In this document: positions 39,201 through 54,200 of the stretch, one piece after another
Layout: each line of letters opens with the position of its first letter
How positions within the stretch are numbered: position 1 is the first letter of the stretch
Assembly: GCA_013365325.1 (NCBI GenBank)
Contig: JABVXV010000002.1
Location: 930,001 to 994,000, forward strand
From: Dipetalonema caudispina
Lineage: Eukaryota > Nematoda > Chromadorea > Rhabditida > Onchocercidae
Reading direction: 5' to 3'
DNA length: 64,000 bases
Program-made: the position numbers and the translations under genes
Notes under the pieces: generated by a model
Seen by the model: the letters and a program-made list of their open reading frames with translations, nothing else
Database searches by the model: none
What the model was told of the DNA's origin: nothing

Positions 39201-42200
39201 TTACAGTTCCGGAGAAGTGGTTATTGCTGAACCACTCAACAATATCGTCACAAACGTGTTCACGTTGGTAGTTTACGCTCGTTTCAATCATCTGATCAAC
39301 TATGCAATGCTCGGTATATCATTACATGATGAGACAAAAACGCCACCAAAATTCGTTGTCTCTGAATATTTTACGTCCATTTCAGCCAGGTTTGTTTGTT
39401 GATCAAATATAAAAAAGGAGTGATATTAAGAATTTGCTCGATAGTCATTTAAGTAACGCCAAATTTGAATTATTTTTTTTTAGCATCAATCCATTAGCTA
39501 AGTAATGAAGCTAAACATATAGGTCATAAGTCAATCAAGCAAAAATAAATGTTTTTATCAATTAAGAAAAAGGACATTTATTCATCTCTGATGCTAAACT
39601 TTAAAGCTTAATTGATTTAAATGTTGTTTGCTAATTTTAAGCAAAAATCTCTCGGCATATTTTTATTTACAAGAAGTATTTCCTGTTTATAGTTCACCGG
39701 TGGGAACACCAGTTTTGACAGTACGTGCTTACGATCCGGGTCACAACATTATCGAATACTCAATCATAGAAGGTACTTAAAATGTTTGGTTTGCCGATGT
39801 GAACTAAATTCATTTCCATAATTATTTGACTTTATTGTGACAGTAATTGCCGGTATCGCAGCCTTAGTTTAACTCTATTTGTTCATAGTTATGAAATTTT
39901 CACTGAGTATCGGATTTTTATCGTTATTTCAATTATTTTGAGTTATATTTTTATTTACTTAATTATTCATTTCATTCGAATTTGTAGGGAATGAAGGTGA
40001 TCATTTTGCGATCGGTGAATATAGCGGTGAGATCAGAACAACTTCTCCATTGCTATCACACAGTCGTGAAGAGGCAATGTTGATAGTCCAGGCTAATATC
40101 CAACAAAATGATAGTTTAACTGATCGTTGCAGTGTTGCAATAAACATATTCAGTGATGATTTTGGACGCGTCAATTTCCCTCAGTAAGTTCAAAGTTTAA
40201 TTTGCAATTTTGATTGTTTCTTTCTGACGACATTGTTCCCTTCCATCATTTTGTCTTTTGATAATTATCATTGTTATAATTATCATTTTGATAATCATAT
40301 CTCTTATCATTGTCACTCATTTTCTCAACGGCAAATGTCTTTTAGAGATGTTTTCTAAGACATTTCGTATTGCAGTTTTAAAATTCTGTGCTAATAGCTT
40401 CTTTTTTAAACCCTTAAAATTAATGGAATTTTGAAATTGAACAAAGGGATGAGGAGAGAAAAAAGCAGAGAAAGAGAAATGGATAGAAAATAAATAAGAA
40501 CAACAGATTTGATGTCCTCACCAAATATCCTATTCCAAAGTTGAACTAAAATGCTGATCATCGTCATTCAACTTCGTATATTGAACTCATTTTTCAGATC
40601 ATCATATTCTCTAACCATACATGAATCTGCACCACCCAATACGATTGTTTACGTATTAAACACGGATAGTATTACGAGTATTCGATATAGTTTTCGTGAT
40701 CCATGTCCTTTCCTCTCAGTACATCCGATTTCCGGAGTTATCTCTACAAAACTGGTTACTAATGTTGCGTCAGTTCCTCACACTTGCATAGCTGTAGCAC
40801 GAAATTCGCTCGGGACTGAAGATTTCATGGAGTTGAAGATCAATGTAAGCGTTTCCTACAATTGTTGCGGATTACCGATCATTTTTTTCTCATTACTGTC
40901 CCACCGAGCCTATCTTCAAAAGCTAGAAGATCATAATAGGAAAGAGAGAAACTATGAGAAGCAATTAATTATTCAAAAAATTGAAGAAATTAAAAGGATT
41001 CAAATAAAAGTTAATGATTACTTTTATAAAGAACGAACAAACAGAAGTTCTGTTTGATATGTTTCAGTCCCAATTTTTTATTCAGCTCTTGTGGTGACCT
41101 TTTCTATGTTTTAATATTTGATATATGGCTAAATTGCTAATTCAATTTTCAATTACTGCAATTTAAACACTTTTACGGTTTGACCGTTTCAGGTTGTAAG
41201 TGAGAATCAACATGCTCCATACTTCAACAATACGGTTTACCAAGGATACATTCATGAAAATATGCCGCCAAGTTTGATTTTTCGCTTGTAACATTTGAGT
41301 ATCAAATTTTGACGAAAGTATTTGACTGTTCAGTCAAATACTTAATGAAAAAGGAAATTTCATGAAGAAGTTTAAAATTTTTTAAATCCTAATGAGAATT
41401 CTCCTTTGTAGATTCATCGGTATTATTGGAAGATGGCCGACAATTGCTGGTGAAAGCGATTGATCACGACAGAGGAATCAATGGACTTGTTAATTATTGT
41501 ATTGTATCACCTCTTGAGCCATATTTCACGATCGACTATACTTCTGGTGCTATTCTAACAAAAGCAGAAATTGATTTCGAAAAAGTTGGTGCTTTCATGA
41601 GTATCGTGATATTGGTAATATTAATTTAATTTAGATGATGATGATGATGATGTATTCGAGAAAACGGAAGAAAAGATTTCTTCTCTAACATTTTAATGTT
41701 ATCCAAAATTTTTTGGTTTCAATTTTCAAAGATGTTAAGCCAAAACTTTTGGTTTCAATCTAGGAATTTTCAAAAAAAAGGTGAAAAAGAGTTAATTTTA
41801 ATTTGTAAAAAAGAGTAAATATTTAATTTCTCCTTATCAGAAACATAACTATTTGTAAACTACCAACAGTACTGACAAAAGAAAGAAAAGAGAATCTTTG
41901 TGTCAAGAATAGGATATGAGAATATAATTAGAAATGGAAATTTTTAAATATAACTGTTGAGAAGTGTTTATTAGAAGGAACACTTGGAATTGATTGATCA
42001 GTAATGTTCACTTATCAATGTCTGTGACTGATTAATAATTAACACTTCAGGTGAAACATTGGTCATTTTATGTCCAAGCAAGTGATTCTGCACCACAAAT
42101 GCTAACATCGCCAGTTCCAGCCTTAGTTGAAATAATAATCATTGATGTGAATGATGTTCCACCTTCTTTCATTCAGAAGCAGTACAATGCAACACTTTTT

Positions 42201-45200
42201 CTGCCTACTCTTAAAGGTTCGCAACATTTTCACTTTCTAATTGTATCTCTTTGCTTGCAAATCCATTGATCGATGAGTTTTGATTTTGAACCTTAAAAAC
42301 AAAAGGCATTGCTATGTAACTATGCGAATTGAAAAAGTGAATTTCATCATGAATAGGCCTAGCAAATAATCGACTGATTAACCGTAAGCCTAGCAAGTAG
42401 CCGACTTGCCCAAGAAGTATCAAATGGCTTGAAATTGGTTGTATCGTCGTGATCTCCAATGAGTACCTGAAAATATTTCTTTAGGTACGACAGTATGTTA
42501 TGTAACAGCAAAAGACGTGGACACAGTAGGCGTATTACGTTATGCCATTGCCCCCGCAATTAACGATAGCAAATTATTTGCTGTAGAAGAATTTTCGGGA
42601 CGTATTTACACGAATGGCAATAGTTCCGCTGATTATGCAAAAAACAGTTATGAGGTAATCGTAATATTATCCATCATACGTTTTAGAGGTCAACTTCAAT
42701 TCCAACTTTTTAAAAGTAATTAACAAATTCTGCTAATGAAATATTTGGCTGATTTGTAATTCAGATTAAATTTTAAAATTATGGAAAAACTCCACACTTC
42801 ATTCCACTATCTTAACTAACATTTACAAAAACGAAAAACAAAATTACAATAAATCGTATTACATATCAATTATAGATTAACTTAGTCGTATCGGATGGTT
42901 TGAAATCAGATTTTACGGTTCTCTTGGTTCGTATTGAAAACACTTCGGAAGCTGGAAGTACGATCAAATTTTTGGAAACAAACTACGAAACAGTGATGGC
43001 AGAAAACATAAATTCATCTGTACCGGTTCAGTTGTTAACTGTTAGTGCCAGAAGTACAGTTAATGATAGTCTTATGTACAGTATTTTAAATCCAAACAAC
43101 TACTTCACAATTGGTGCCACATCCGGAATTATCAGTTGGACTGGTACAGCCATTGATCGGGAAAAGATATCTGCAGTACAATTAATTATACAGGTATAAT
43201 TTCTGCGTACGCACCGATCAAATTGCAAGTTTCGGCAATTTTAGATTTTCTTTTCTTTTTTCAAATTCATAAAATTATAAGTGATGACAAATATTGGTGT
43301 CCTTTTTAAGATCTTTTTTGGCCACAAAAATGATTTTCAAATATGCTGCTAAAAGACTTGAAATTTCCAGGCACGACGGTTGAGTGGCGGTAACGAGCGA
43401 GCGCAAAGTATTGTGACAATCAAAATTGAGGACAGAAACGATTGTGAGCCACACTTTATCGGTCTTCCCTATGAGCTTACCATTTCGCGTGATGTTAGGC
43501 CAGGCGATAAAGTGATCAACGTGAAGGCTGTTGATGCTGACGAGGGATTCAACGGTGTCGTTAGGTTCGTTAGAAAAGTGATTAAATCAACGGAAAAGAC
43601 GTATTTTATAGCAAAAGCTTTTGCTTCTTTCCAAAAATTATTTTTATGAAATCTATGGTAAGTAGTGGAAAAGAAATCGTTCAATTAACAAAATTTACAG
43701 AGCTAAATTCTGAGCAAAAATAATGCCTTAAAGCATTCCATTATTAAGCCCTTATAATTAGACATTTCATTTAATTTCATTTAACCCCAAAGTTAAATTC
43801 CACCGATCCATCTGTAAACTACTTCAGGTATAAATTAAAAACAGGCACGGAATATTTCGACATTAACAAATACGATGGGAAGATCGTTATCAGTCAATCG
43901 TTTGATAGTGCTAACTTTGATAGTGTTTTACTAGAAGTGATTGCGGAAGATCGAGGTAAGCAAAAGATTGAAATGATTTGGAAGAGGTCAAATTTACACT
44001 TTTCATCAAGTAATCATATATTAGAAATTTGCGAAATTTTCAAGTGACTTTAAATCCAGAAATTCAAGCAAAAATTTAAGATAATTTTCATTTTAGGAGA
44101 ACCCTCTTTATCATCGTCTGTTCCTGTTGTGATATACATCGCTGATCGGAACACACCAATACTTGGTAATCGCTATCAGGAAGCTCATATTGTGGAAAAT
44201 GCAGCACCTGGTTCATTGGTGACAAATGTTCATGCTGTAAGCGTTGCAGGAGGTAGGATCGGCTATGCAATCAAATCTGGAAATGATAATAATAACTTTA
44301 GAATTGACTTCGACACAGGTAATTTTTTGGCTTATTATGTTTTACATTAAAATAAGACGGGTAAAATGTAACAAGTTTTGCTGAAATGATGTTCAAATTT
44401 TAATCATGCGGCTTTGGAAAGGACATAGTTTTCTCCTTTTTTTTTCAATTAGGGAGTAAATTTATTCAAGTTTGCAATTACAATTAGTAATTTGAAAGTT
44501 TTATTATTTGGTCGAACACAACTTGTTTTGTCGAACCTTAAATGAATTCCCTTTTAAGCTGGAAGTTTTTTGCACCAGCAGATTAATGACTAACTTTATA
44601 ATTTCACAATGTTATGATATTATTGTTGCATCAAACAAATTATTTACTTAGGTATGATAAGTTTGCATAAGACGTTGGACCGTGAGAAACGCGCCTTCTA
44701 TAACTTAACCGTTGTTGCGATCGACGTCACTCGACTAGGAGTACGAGCAGAAAGTTACGTGGTCATAAAAGTTGACGATATAAGTGATACTGCTCCTCAT
44801 TTCACCCAGCTTCTCTACAATATATCAGTTAGTGAAGCAACAGCCATTGGTACCCAACTTCTGAAGGTTGGCGAATTTTAAATCTTTGTGCTTATTTTTA
44901 ATTACCGTATGAAATTTTCAGAGTTATGGTTTCCAATTATGCTAATATTTAATACAGGTGTTATAATTGTGACTCTTCATTTAGTAGTTCAGTTCCTTCA
45001 CTGATTTCAGGTTGAAGCAGTTGACCCGGATATAGATGATAATTTCATTTCATATGGAATTATTGGACCAGATGCTTCAAGTAATTTTCATTTACCTTTA
45101 AAACATTAGCAGCAAAAGAAGGCTGAAAGATTATTGGTGAAGGATCATTTTAATCAAATAATATGAAATAAAAACCGAAAATTAGAAATTTTTAATTTCA

Positions 45201-48200
45201 ACTAGCCCTCTAATTAATACTAATTATTTCGTATGAAAAATATACAACTTGTAGTGCTTTCCGTGGATTCTCGAAGTGGTATTGTATCACTCATGAAACC
45301 GCTCGATTTCGAAACGAAACGATTGCATAAATTTAAACTGACTGCTTCCGATTCTATGCAATTAACATCGGAAACGGTAAACGTTTATTTGTTTAACTTT
45401 CCAAATATTCATTTCGTGCGTTGTAACAAAAGCCCTTTTTATCCTACAAAAAATTTTTTAAAATGCATTTTTTGATTTTTTATTCTGCGTAATATCTTAT
45501 TCTGAATCAATAACATTCCCAGGATTTGCTGCTGCACGTTACGGATGCAAATGATATTGCTCCAAGGTTCATTTCAAAAACATTTCACAGCATAGTAGAA
45601 AGTGAAACTCCCATGAATCACTTCGTTGCAAAATTGGATGCTTTTGACGAGGTACATCCCTAAGTTTCACAAGAAGTTTTAAAAATTTACAGAAATATTT
45701 CAGGATAAGGAAAAGATTAAAACAGTCCTTTATTAGGACTGAGTCTGAGATTCTTTTTTTAAGTTTATTTTCTTTTAACCACTGATTTCGCAGTAATTAT
45801 ATTACTGCTTAAAGAATACAAGAACTGAAATATTAAAAGAGTGTTGAAATATTCTAGTTCGTGAAATTCCAGGATATGGTATCAAACCTTGAAGATGGTA
45901 GTCGATTTCTATTCTCTATCATAGACGGTGATGAGACTTTGTTGCAAATCAACCATTCCACGGGTGTTGTAACATTGTTACGAGTGGTTGCCGAGGACGA
46001 TCTTAAAATTGGCAAAAAACACTTCAACGTATCAGTCAGCGATGGTATCTTCACTGATTATTGCTTGTTGGCGGTGAAAATTGTCAGAAGCCAAAGTGGA
46101 CAACAATCGCCACGTTTTGAACGAACACATTATTCTATAAGTGTGCAGGAAAATAGGTAAGGTATTATTTTACAGCCTGAATAAACTGACGTGACCGTTA
46201 CGGTCTAATGAAATAGTGATATTTTCTATAGTGAATAATTTAAATTTACTTGAAGATTTTAAATTGTTCTTTTACAGACCAGCTGGTATGACAGTGATGA
46301 CTGTTCGGGCGCATAATGGCATATCTCCTCTAAAATATTCATTTAGCAATTGCTATGAAAATTGTTCTGCCGTATTGAATATAGATGAAATGACGGGCAA
46401 AATTTACATAAGGTTTGTTATCTCCCAATTACAGGAAATTCTGTAAGTATTTTTTGAATTGTTACCAGAAAATTTTGACAACGATTGGACTTTATAATGA
46501 CTTTTCTTTGAAGAAATCCATTTAATTACGAAGCACAAAACGTTCATCAATTCATTATTATGGTTACCGATGCTGGCGATCGACGTGCTTTTGCCACATT
46601 AACTTTGAATGTAATTGATGAAAATGACAACATCCCACAATTCATTTCATCGAATATTGAAATATCAGTACCGGTTGATTCACGTCCTGGAGAATCAGTG
46701 TTAATGGTGATTGTCTTAAATGAATCATTTGCTTTTCAGATCTGAACAACTATTAGAAATCCATCTACACTGTCTGCTTATCTTTCTTTCTTTCTTCCTA
46801 ATCTTCTCGATTTCATGATGAAATTGATATTTCACGAAAACATTAGTAGATTAAAGAAATCAGATCAAAGAAATTCTCTATCGATTATTTTGGCAATCTG
46901 AAACTTTATGCAAGCTTGGTAATTTCTAGGTATTTGCTTTTGATTATGATGCTGGCGATGAACTGGAATACAGCATTGTTGATAATAATGAACTTCACTC
47001 CAAATATTTTGCAATTCATCCGAAACAAGGATTAATTAGTGTGCAAGAACCATTAAATGATCTTGGTTTGTTGCTTTATGTGTCGACTGATTAGGACCAA
47101 TTACTAATTGCTTTAAATTATCTTTTTATTGGACCAGTTAATTACTTTATTTACACTTTCTATTGTCTTGACATTTTTTATTCTGAACTAGTCATTTCGG
47201 GTATTGTGCTAAATTTGAGATTTAAAATTAGTATTTTAGACTTAGAGTGAGGTTATGCGTTTGGAATTGGCGATAGATCATTGATACATTTTCAGTTGGT
47301 GAACAAATTTCCTTGTTTGTTCGTGTGACAGATAGCGCAAATCCTCCTCATCAAAATGAAACATCTGTTATATTGCGTATCAGTCCAATTGTCCATCTTC
47401 CGAAATTCTCTACACATCACTTCCTTTTTTCGGTATCGGAAAATGCGCCTATTGGAACGGTTGTGGGTCGCCTTCAACAGGATTTTCAGCTCGGTAATTT
47501 GTTTGAAATTAATATTAATTTATCCATCCACAGTGTTGAGTGGAACTATCGTATATGAATTTGTGAATTTAAATGACTGTATGCTCATTTTATTTAATCA
47601 ATGTGAATGTAAATATTCCAGTATGATAACTAGAAACATTTACATTTTAGAACTTCCGGATGTATTTTTTTCATTGGTTTCAATGGATCATTTATCTGAT
47701 CTCCCGTTTTCCGTAAAGCAAGAAAATGGACAAATTGTTGTCAGTAGTGCTCTAGATTATGAGAAAGTTTGTTTTAAATTGAAATTCTTGTTAGAGAAAT
47801 TTCGCTGAAAATACCAGCATGAAGTGCTTAGGATTAAATACTCTGTATGAGAGAAAATCTTTAGTTAAAATTTGCTGATTTCCATGATCGCTTCAATTTC
47901 CGGAGCAAGCGTAGCTACCATCTATTTATTGCTATGAATTGCATCAATCAGAATATGCTTAGAGTTGTGAGCAAGGCGCGCAAATATCCCACTGATCGTT
48001 TTCCTCATTCCTTCACATACATAACGATATGATATTGTCGCAACAGCTAAAGTGTTTTCTTAAGCGTTTTTGGCGCTCTCAGAATCCTCTAAGCAAACAT
48101 TCAACATCAAATTTATCAACCAAAATTTTTTTCATATGGAATACAAATGGTAACATTAACAATAGCGGATGATAATAGATTTCTACGTATCCCATAACCT

Positions 48201-51200
48201 TCACAATTCACACTTACATTGTTTGAAATGTTATGCAGTTCCTTTAATATAAAGGGAATCTGAAATCTTCATCTCATTCTCTTCAGACACGAGAAATACG
48301 TTTCTTAGTGAGTTTACACTCGGGAAGGCAGTTTAACGCAAAAGCTGTTTCTCTGGTGACAGTAAGAATAACAAACGTGAATGATAATAAGCCACGCTTT
48401 GAAAGTACATATGATCGTGTCGTTATTTCGGAAGACTTATCAATTGGTAGCAGTATTACGGTTGTTAGAGCAGTAGATGAGGATGATGTGGGTTTGAATT
48501 CGAAACTTCAATACATCTTGGAAGAGGTAACTAATTTCCAATTATCGTATCATATTATCATTCGTTTTTTTTTTTTTTTTTTTTTTTTTTTTTCAAGTGG
48601 ATTCTTGAAATATTTCAGAAGCTATCGTATTTTTATTATTTTCTCTAATTTCAGGGCAACAACAATGATACTTTTAAATTGGACCAAGAAACAGGTTGGC
48701 TTACATTATTGAAAAAAGTTGATAGAGAGATAGTCGAAGAGTATGCGCTAATAGTTAGTGCTCGAGATGGAAGTGGACAAAGTACACGGAAGAAGATAAC
48801 TGTTGTCATCAGAGATGTCAACGATTCACCTCCGCAATTCTCACAGGAAATTTATTCTGTTCAACATCACATAGAAGATTTAAGAATGGGACAAGAAGTT
48901 TTGCAACTGCAAGTTCATGTAAGTGCTTGATCGTATTAGCATATATTTTCTTCTCTACCTAATAGTTCATCGCTTGGCTAGCCTAAGTATCTGTCTTCTG
49001 TCCTTTATAAAGCTATTAATAGTTTAATTATTAAGTTGGCTGAAATAAATAATGAATCGGTAGATTATTTAACATACATCGTTTCACTTTTTACCACAGA
49101 TCTTCGATAATTTGCATCAAATTAAATAACAATGACGTGTTTTTGCTATTTAATTAATAAAAATCAGGATCCTGACTTATACCCGAACAATGTCACCAAG
49201 CTGTATATTGTTAATGGCAATGAACTTGGGATGTTTGGACTGGATGTGAACAATCTTATACTTAATAAACTTCCAACAGATTTCCATCCTTTTGAATCGC
49301 ATCTTCTGATACTTGCGCACGACGGAAAGTACACAGCAAAAGCTGAAGTTTTGGTATACTATTATGAATATTGCCTTCCCATTAGTTGAATAAACTTAAC
49401 GAATTATCTGTTTACGTAATCGCACGCTTGATTGTTTAATTAACAATTTATAATCTGCAGTTCATTTAAATGCCGTAGCATTTGAAGTATTTAGTTTGCC
49501 ACATTTTAAAATGAGGTTTTCATGGAAGAAATGTTTAAAAACTATTGTCGTAATTGTTTTAATTAGAAACATATCAATTCATTCAACTAAATAACTTTTC
49601 AAATATACATTGCAGGTGAAATTTCTATCGAATTTTTCACAGTTTCAATGTGAACCGGAAGAAATTCTTACAAATATAACAGAAGATTTGCCACCCGGCA
49701 CCGTTATTAAAATGGGATATCAGAAATTGCGAAAATCGTTACGGTTTTATCTTACCGGATCGGAATCTGACTTGTTTGGTGTTGACAACAATGGAACAGT
49801 AATTGTCCGTAAAGTGCTTAGCTCACATATTTCAAATCAGGTTTGTTTCCTTGTCTTTTTCAACGTTATGAATCGCTATATAATATCATACACTTTTTTA
49901 AAATTACACGGTCTTACTGATTTACGCTTTGTTTGTAATAGGAATTTTCGAAATAATTCCGACTTAACAAGCAAATTTTCAGGTCGAACTGTTTCTTCGA
50001 GCAGAAACTCCGATTAGCTTATGCATTCAGCACATAATCGTTAAGATTGAAAGGTCGAGTAAAGGCAAAGTTGCGTTTACGCAACCTGTTTTTTATGGTA
50101 TGGTTCGGGAAAATAGCAATGCAACCAAAGAGGAAAAACTATATGCAACCAGGTTTGTATTGCAGGACCGGATCCGTTTGTATTTTACAAATTTGATGAA
50201 AACAAGCGAGTCAGATTTACGAATCTTTAATGCATAGAAATAATTGATGTAACTTCGCAAATCTAACGAAACGACTAATCTGTAAGATTGCAACATTAGA
50301 CATAAATTTATGTGAAATGCAATGATATTAATGAAAAGAGATTATATGCCTTTTAACCTTTAGACATCATTTTCCAAAATTTATCGTTGGAATACTTTGA
50401 AATTTTGTGTATTCCTGACAAAATTTAAACTAAAAATTCGGACTTTGGTTGAAACTTGAATACTAACTGTCATTCTTATTGTTTAAATACATATTTCATT
50501 CCATTTCCTATTTCAGAAGTTTTTTGTTTTCTTACAGAGTTAGCTTGTATATAATTCGGTACAGCGGCATTAGGAAAGAGAAGGGTTGCATTCGGAACAT
50601 TCTTATTTGTTTCGGATATAATATTTTTTTTAAGTGAGGTTTTCAACTTTAGAATTTAAAGAATTGTTTTCTAGACTGGAAGCAGCTGTTGGCGACCTGG
50701 ACGGTATTGGCCATGTCACATTTAAGTTTGCAAATAATAATAACCAGTATCTGGATTTGTTCGATATTGATAACGAAACTGGTGTTATAACAGCGATTTC
50801 TCCTCTTGATCGTGAAGTTAAAGATCAGTACAATTTTTCAGTCTTAGCTATTACCGCAGCAGGGAATAGTGCCGAAGGTTGTTACTAAAAATTTTAACAA
50901 ATTTAATAAATAATTTGACGAATAAATCAAAAATTTAACAAATAAAAAATTTAACGAATAAATCAAAGCTCATCCTATTATCCCATTATTCCTCTGTTTA
51001 CCTAATATCTTCCACTTACCGAAATCAAAAAAAGAAGTTCGAAATACAGAAATACAAGAAATAGGAAACGGATATATTCAAGAAATTTTTTTTTATTGAA
51101 ATCAAAGACATATATTTATCTTTTGTTTTGACTACAAATTACTCTAAATCAACTCGATTTAAGTTAAAATCTGAGTTAGTTTAGTTTTTATTCCTGTAGC

Positions 51201-54200
51201 AAATGTTGATATACATTAGTAGTTGATTGGTTGCAGCAAAAGTGATTATTGATGTGGGAGATGTAAACGATAATGCACCTGTATTTGATCAGAATATCTA
51301 TCATCTACGTATTGCCGAGGATGAACCACCTGGAAAGGAATTACTTCAATTGAAAGCATACGGAGGTGACGACAAAGAAGTTATTATTTATCAAATGCAA
51401 GCATCTGATGATGTGGCGAAATATCTAAGCATTGATGCTAATAGCGGTAATTAATTTTTCCCTTTACTTTTTCTAACTTTTAACCTTTAAATGATACTTA
51501 AGATACTTAATCATATTTCTGCTACTCTACCGATCCTTTGGAGCTAAGTTTTTCAGGTTTGTTGAAGCTAGCTTCTATATTGGATTTTGAGAAATTGGAG
51601 AAATTCACGGTGACTGTTATTGCAACAGATTCGGGAAAACCTCCATTAAGTTCAACATGTGAAATAGATGTCGAAATTCTGGATGTAAACGATAATCCAC
51701 CACGTTTTATGCAACCTATTTATCAAGCTACGGTGCTAGAGAATATGCAGCGCGGTACAAAGGTTGTACAGGTAGAATGGTTAAATTAATTAGTTCCAAC
51801 ATTCCTGTCTTTTTATTGTGAATTAGTCTTTTTATTCAGATTGTTATGTTGACAAAACAATTAAGCGGTGATTAGTGAAGGGAAAAGTGAAAACTGGAAT
51901 GATTGATCACAATGCTTACAAATCATAACTGCTTCCATTAATTATTCAGGTACTGGCTAATGATCCGGATAGTGAACATTTCGGTCGGGTATCTTATTCG
52001 ATAACAAACGATACGACTGTATTCACTATCGGGGAAGATGGATGGATTACAACAACGGAAATGCTTGATCGTGAAATGGTATACCTTTGTCGTTTCATTT
52101 GTCCGATTAGTTGACACCTTTCGTGTATTTAGTAGAATCTGTAGTGGGTCATAGTGCTTTACTGAATTTTGTTCAATTATTGCAAAACATTGAATTAGTA
52201 GTATTTTCATATTTAGGTATGGTAGTTCTTTTAAAATAAGTAATAGTTGTAAAGTGTGTGTAGAGCAGAAATAATTGGCATGAAGACATTTTAGACCTTG
52301 CAGTTAAATGTCTCATAAAAAAACCATTACTCTTACTTTATCATCTTCGAAAGAATTTCACTCATCAAGAATCACATCAGTATTCCTCCCATTCTTTCCA
52401 ACATTAGTAAATTTCCTATATCGGAAAGTCATAAAAGACGAAATATCCATTTTGAGTACTACACGATCCCAGTAACAACCACATTTTCTCTTCGAAAAAT
52501 TAATCAATGATGTGCGATGCTCATCCAACCTTAATAATGTGCTTTTTCCAGAAAAGTATTTATCGTTTGACAGTGAAAGCAGTAGATGGTGGTACTCCAC
52601 CTCTATCTGATTTTACAATTGTTGAAATTGAAGTGGAGGATGAGAATGATAACGCACCTATTTTTAAGCATTGTAATATGACTGCTGTTGTACAGGTATT
52701 TTATTCACTGTTCAGTTATATATCATTGTCACCATATCATCATTTATCATTTTTCCACGCTTGAACATTTCTCAAAAATTCAAATTTAATTGTTCAGAAC
52801 TATAAATTTAAAGTTTTTTCAAACATATTATTATTTCATATACTCTTTCACTCATAAAATACAATGGTTGAATTGCATATTTACGCATTTATAGAAAGAT
52901 TTATCCTCACTGTTTCAATATTTAATGCATATCGACGTTTCAGTCTTTCTAAATTTAACTATCTGTTAACTTTAACTTCTAATTTCTAATCAATTCTTGT
53001 TCTGCTTTTTTAGGAAAGTGTTGAACCTGGACATATTATACTGCCAATATCGATTACTGATAAGGATAAGGAACCAAATACCGGTCCGTACAAGTTGGAA
53101 ATTATTGGAGATGGTGCTTCATTATTTGCTTTCGATAACACCTTGAATTTAATCACTACGAAACGATTGCCACCACATGCCAAAAAGGAAGTTTATCTTT
53201 TGTCGGTATGTTTTTAAATTATATGAAATAAATCTTCTAAAAATCTATTCTTATTTAGTTTTAAATTTTATGAGATCAATCAGTGACAGCTTGGATGTGG
53301 GAATAATATTTGAGCTTATCGGATTGTGAAAAATTTCGCCGTTTCGTTTTTTTCAATTCCTTTTCATTTTACAGGTTAAAGTTTCTGATAGAGGTAATCT
53401 ATCTACGGAATGTCCAATGACATTGTTTGTCAAAGAGGAAAGCCGTCATGCACCGCAGAGCAGTCCATTGAAAATTACTTTAAATACACTGATGGGTGAA
53501 TTTCTGGGTGGAATCGTGGGTAGAGTGATGGCGAAAGATGAAGTTAGCATTTCATGGTTCATGAATAATCACTAGTCATGTCACGTGTTATCACGTATGG
53601 CAATCTTTCATCAGTTGGTTGCACCTATAACCGTTGCTACGTCATTTGTGTTATAGGATTCGGCGGATATGTTACGTTACTCATTAGCTGATCGCGAAGC
53701 GAGTGCTAATCAACGTTTGAAAATTCCATTTAGTATCGATTCGGAAACAGGTGATATTATCGCCGAAGCTGACATTCTTGCGGGAACTTACCGTTTCAAT
53801 ATTTCTGTAACCGATGGTAAATATATCACTGTAGTGCCAGTTGTAGTAGAGGTAAGTATCTACTGTAGTTAACAAATGATACAGTAAAGAATTAGAATAC
53901 TGTTAATCTCTGCGGTCAATATTGAATGTTTCACTTACTTATGTTAACTACTAGATCCTCTAAGTTTTTCATATTTCCTCGATATATCTCACAATTCGTA
54001 TAATTTGGTTACATTATTTAAGTGAAAATGAATCTAAACTTTTTTATTTCAAATTTAATAATGGCAGTGTTCGATTTATGATATTGAAGAAAGCAGAAAA
54101 ATATGACAAAGTAAGATTGTGATTTCAAAGATCAACGAAGTCTATTTTAGGTAACTTCAATTGATCAGGATGCATTAGATCATTCCGTAAGCATACGAAT

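Noticed and set aside
40551..41057. 168-residue frame over cadherin exon 29
   Set aside because: Cadherin sequence ends at the GTAAGC donor at 40845; the Lys/Glu-rich remainder is intron.
47356..47808. 150-residue frame in a second reading frame over exons 46-47
   Set aside because: Its first half is a shifted shadow of exon 46; only the 47534-47766 part matches cadherin sequence and phase.
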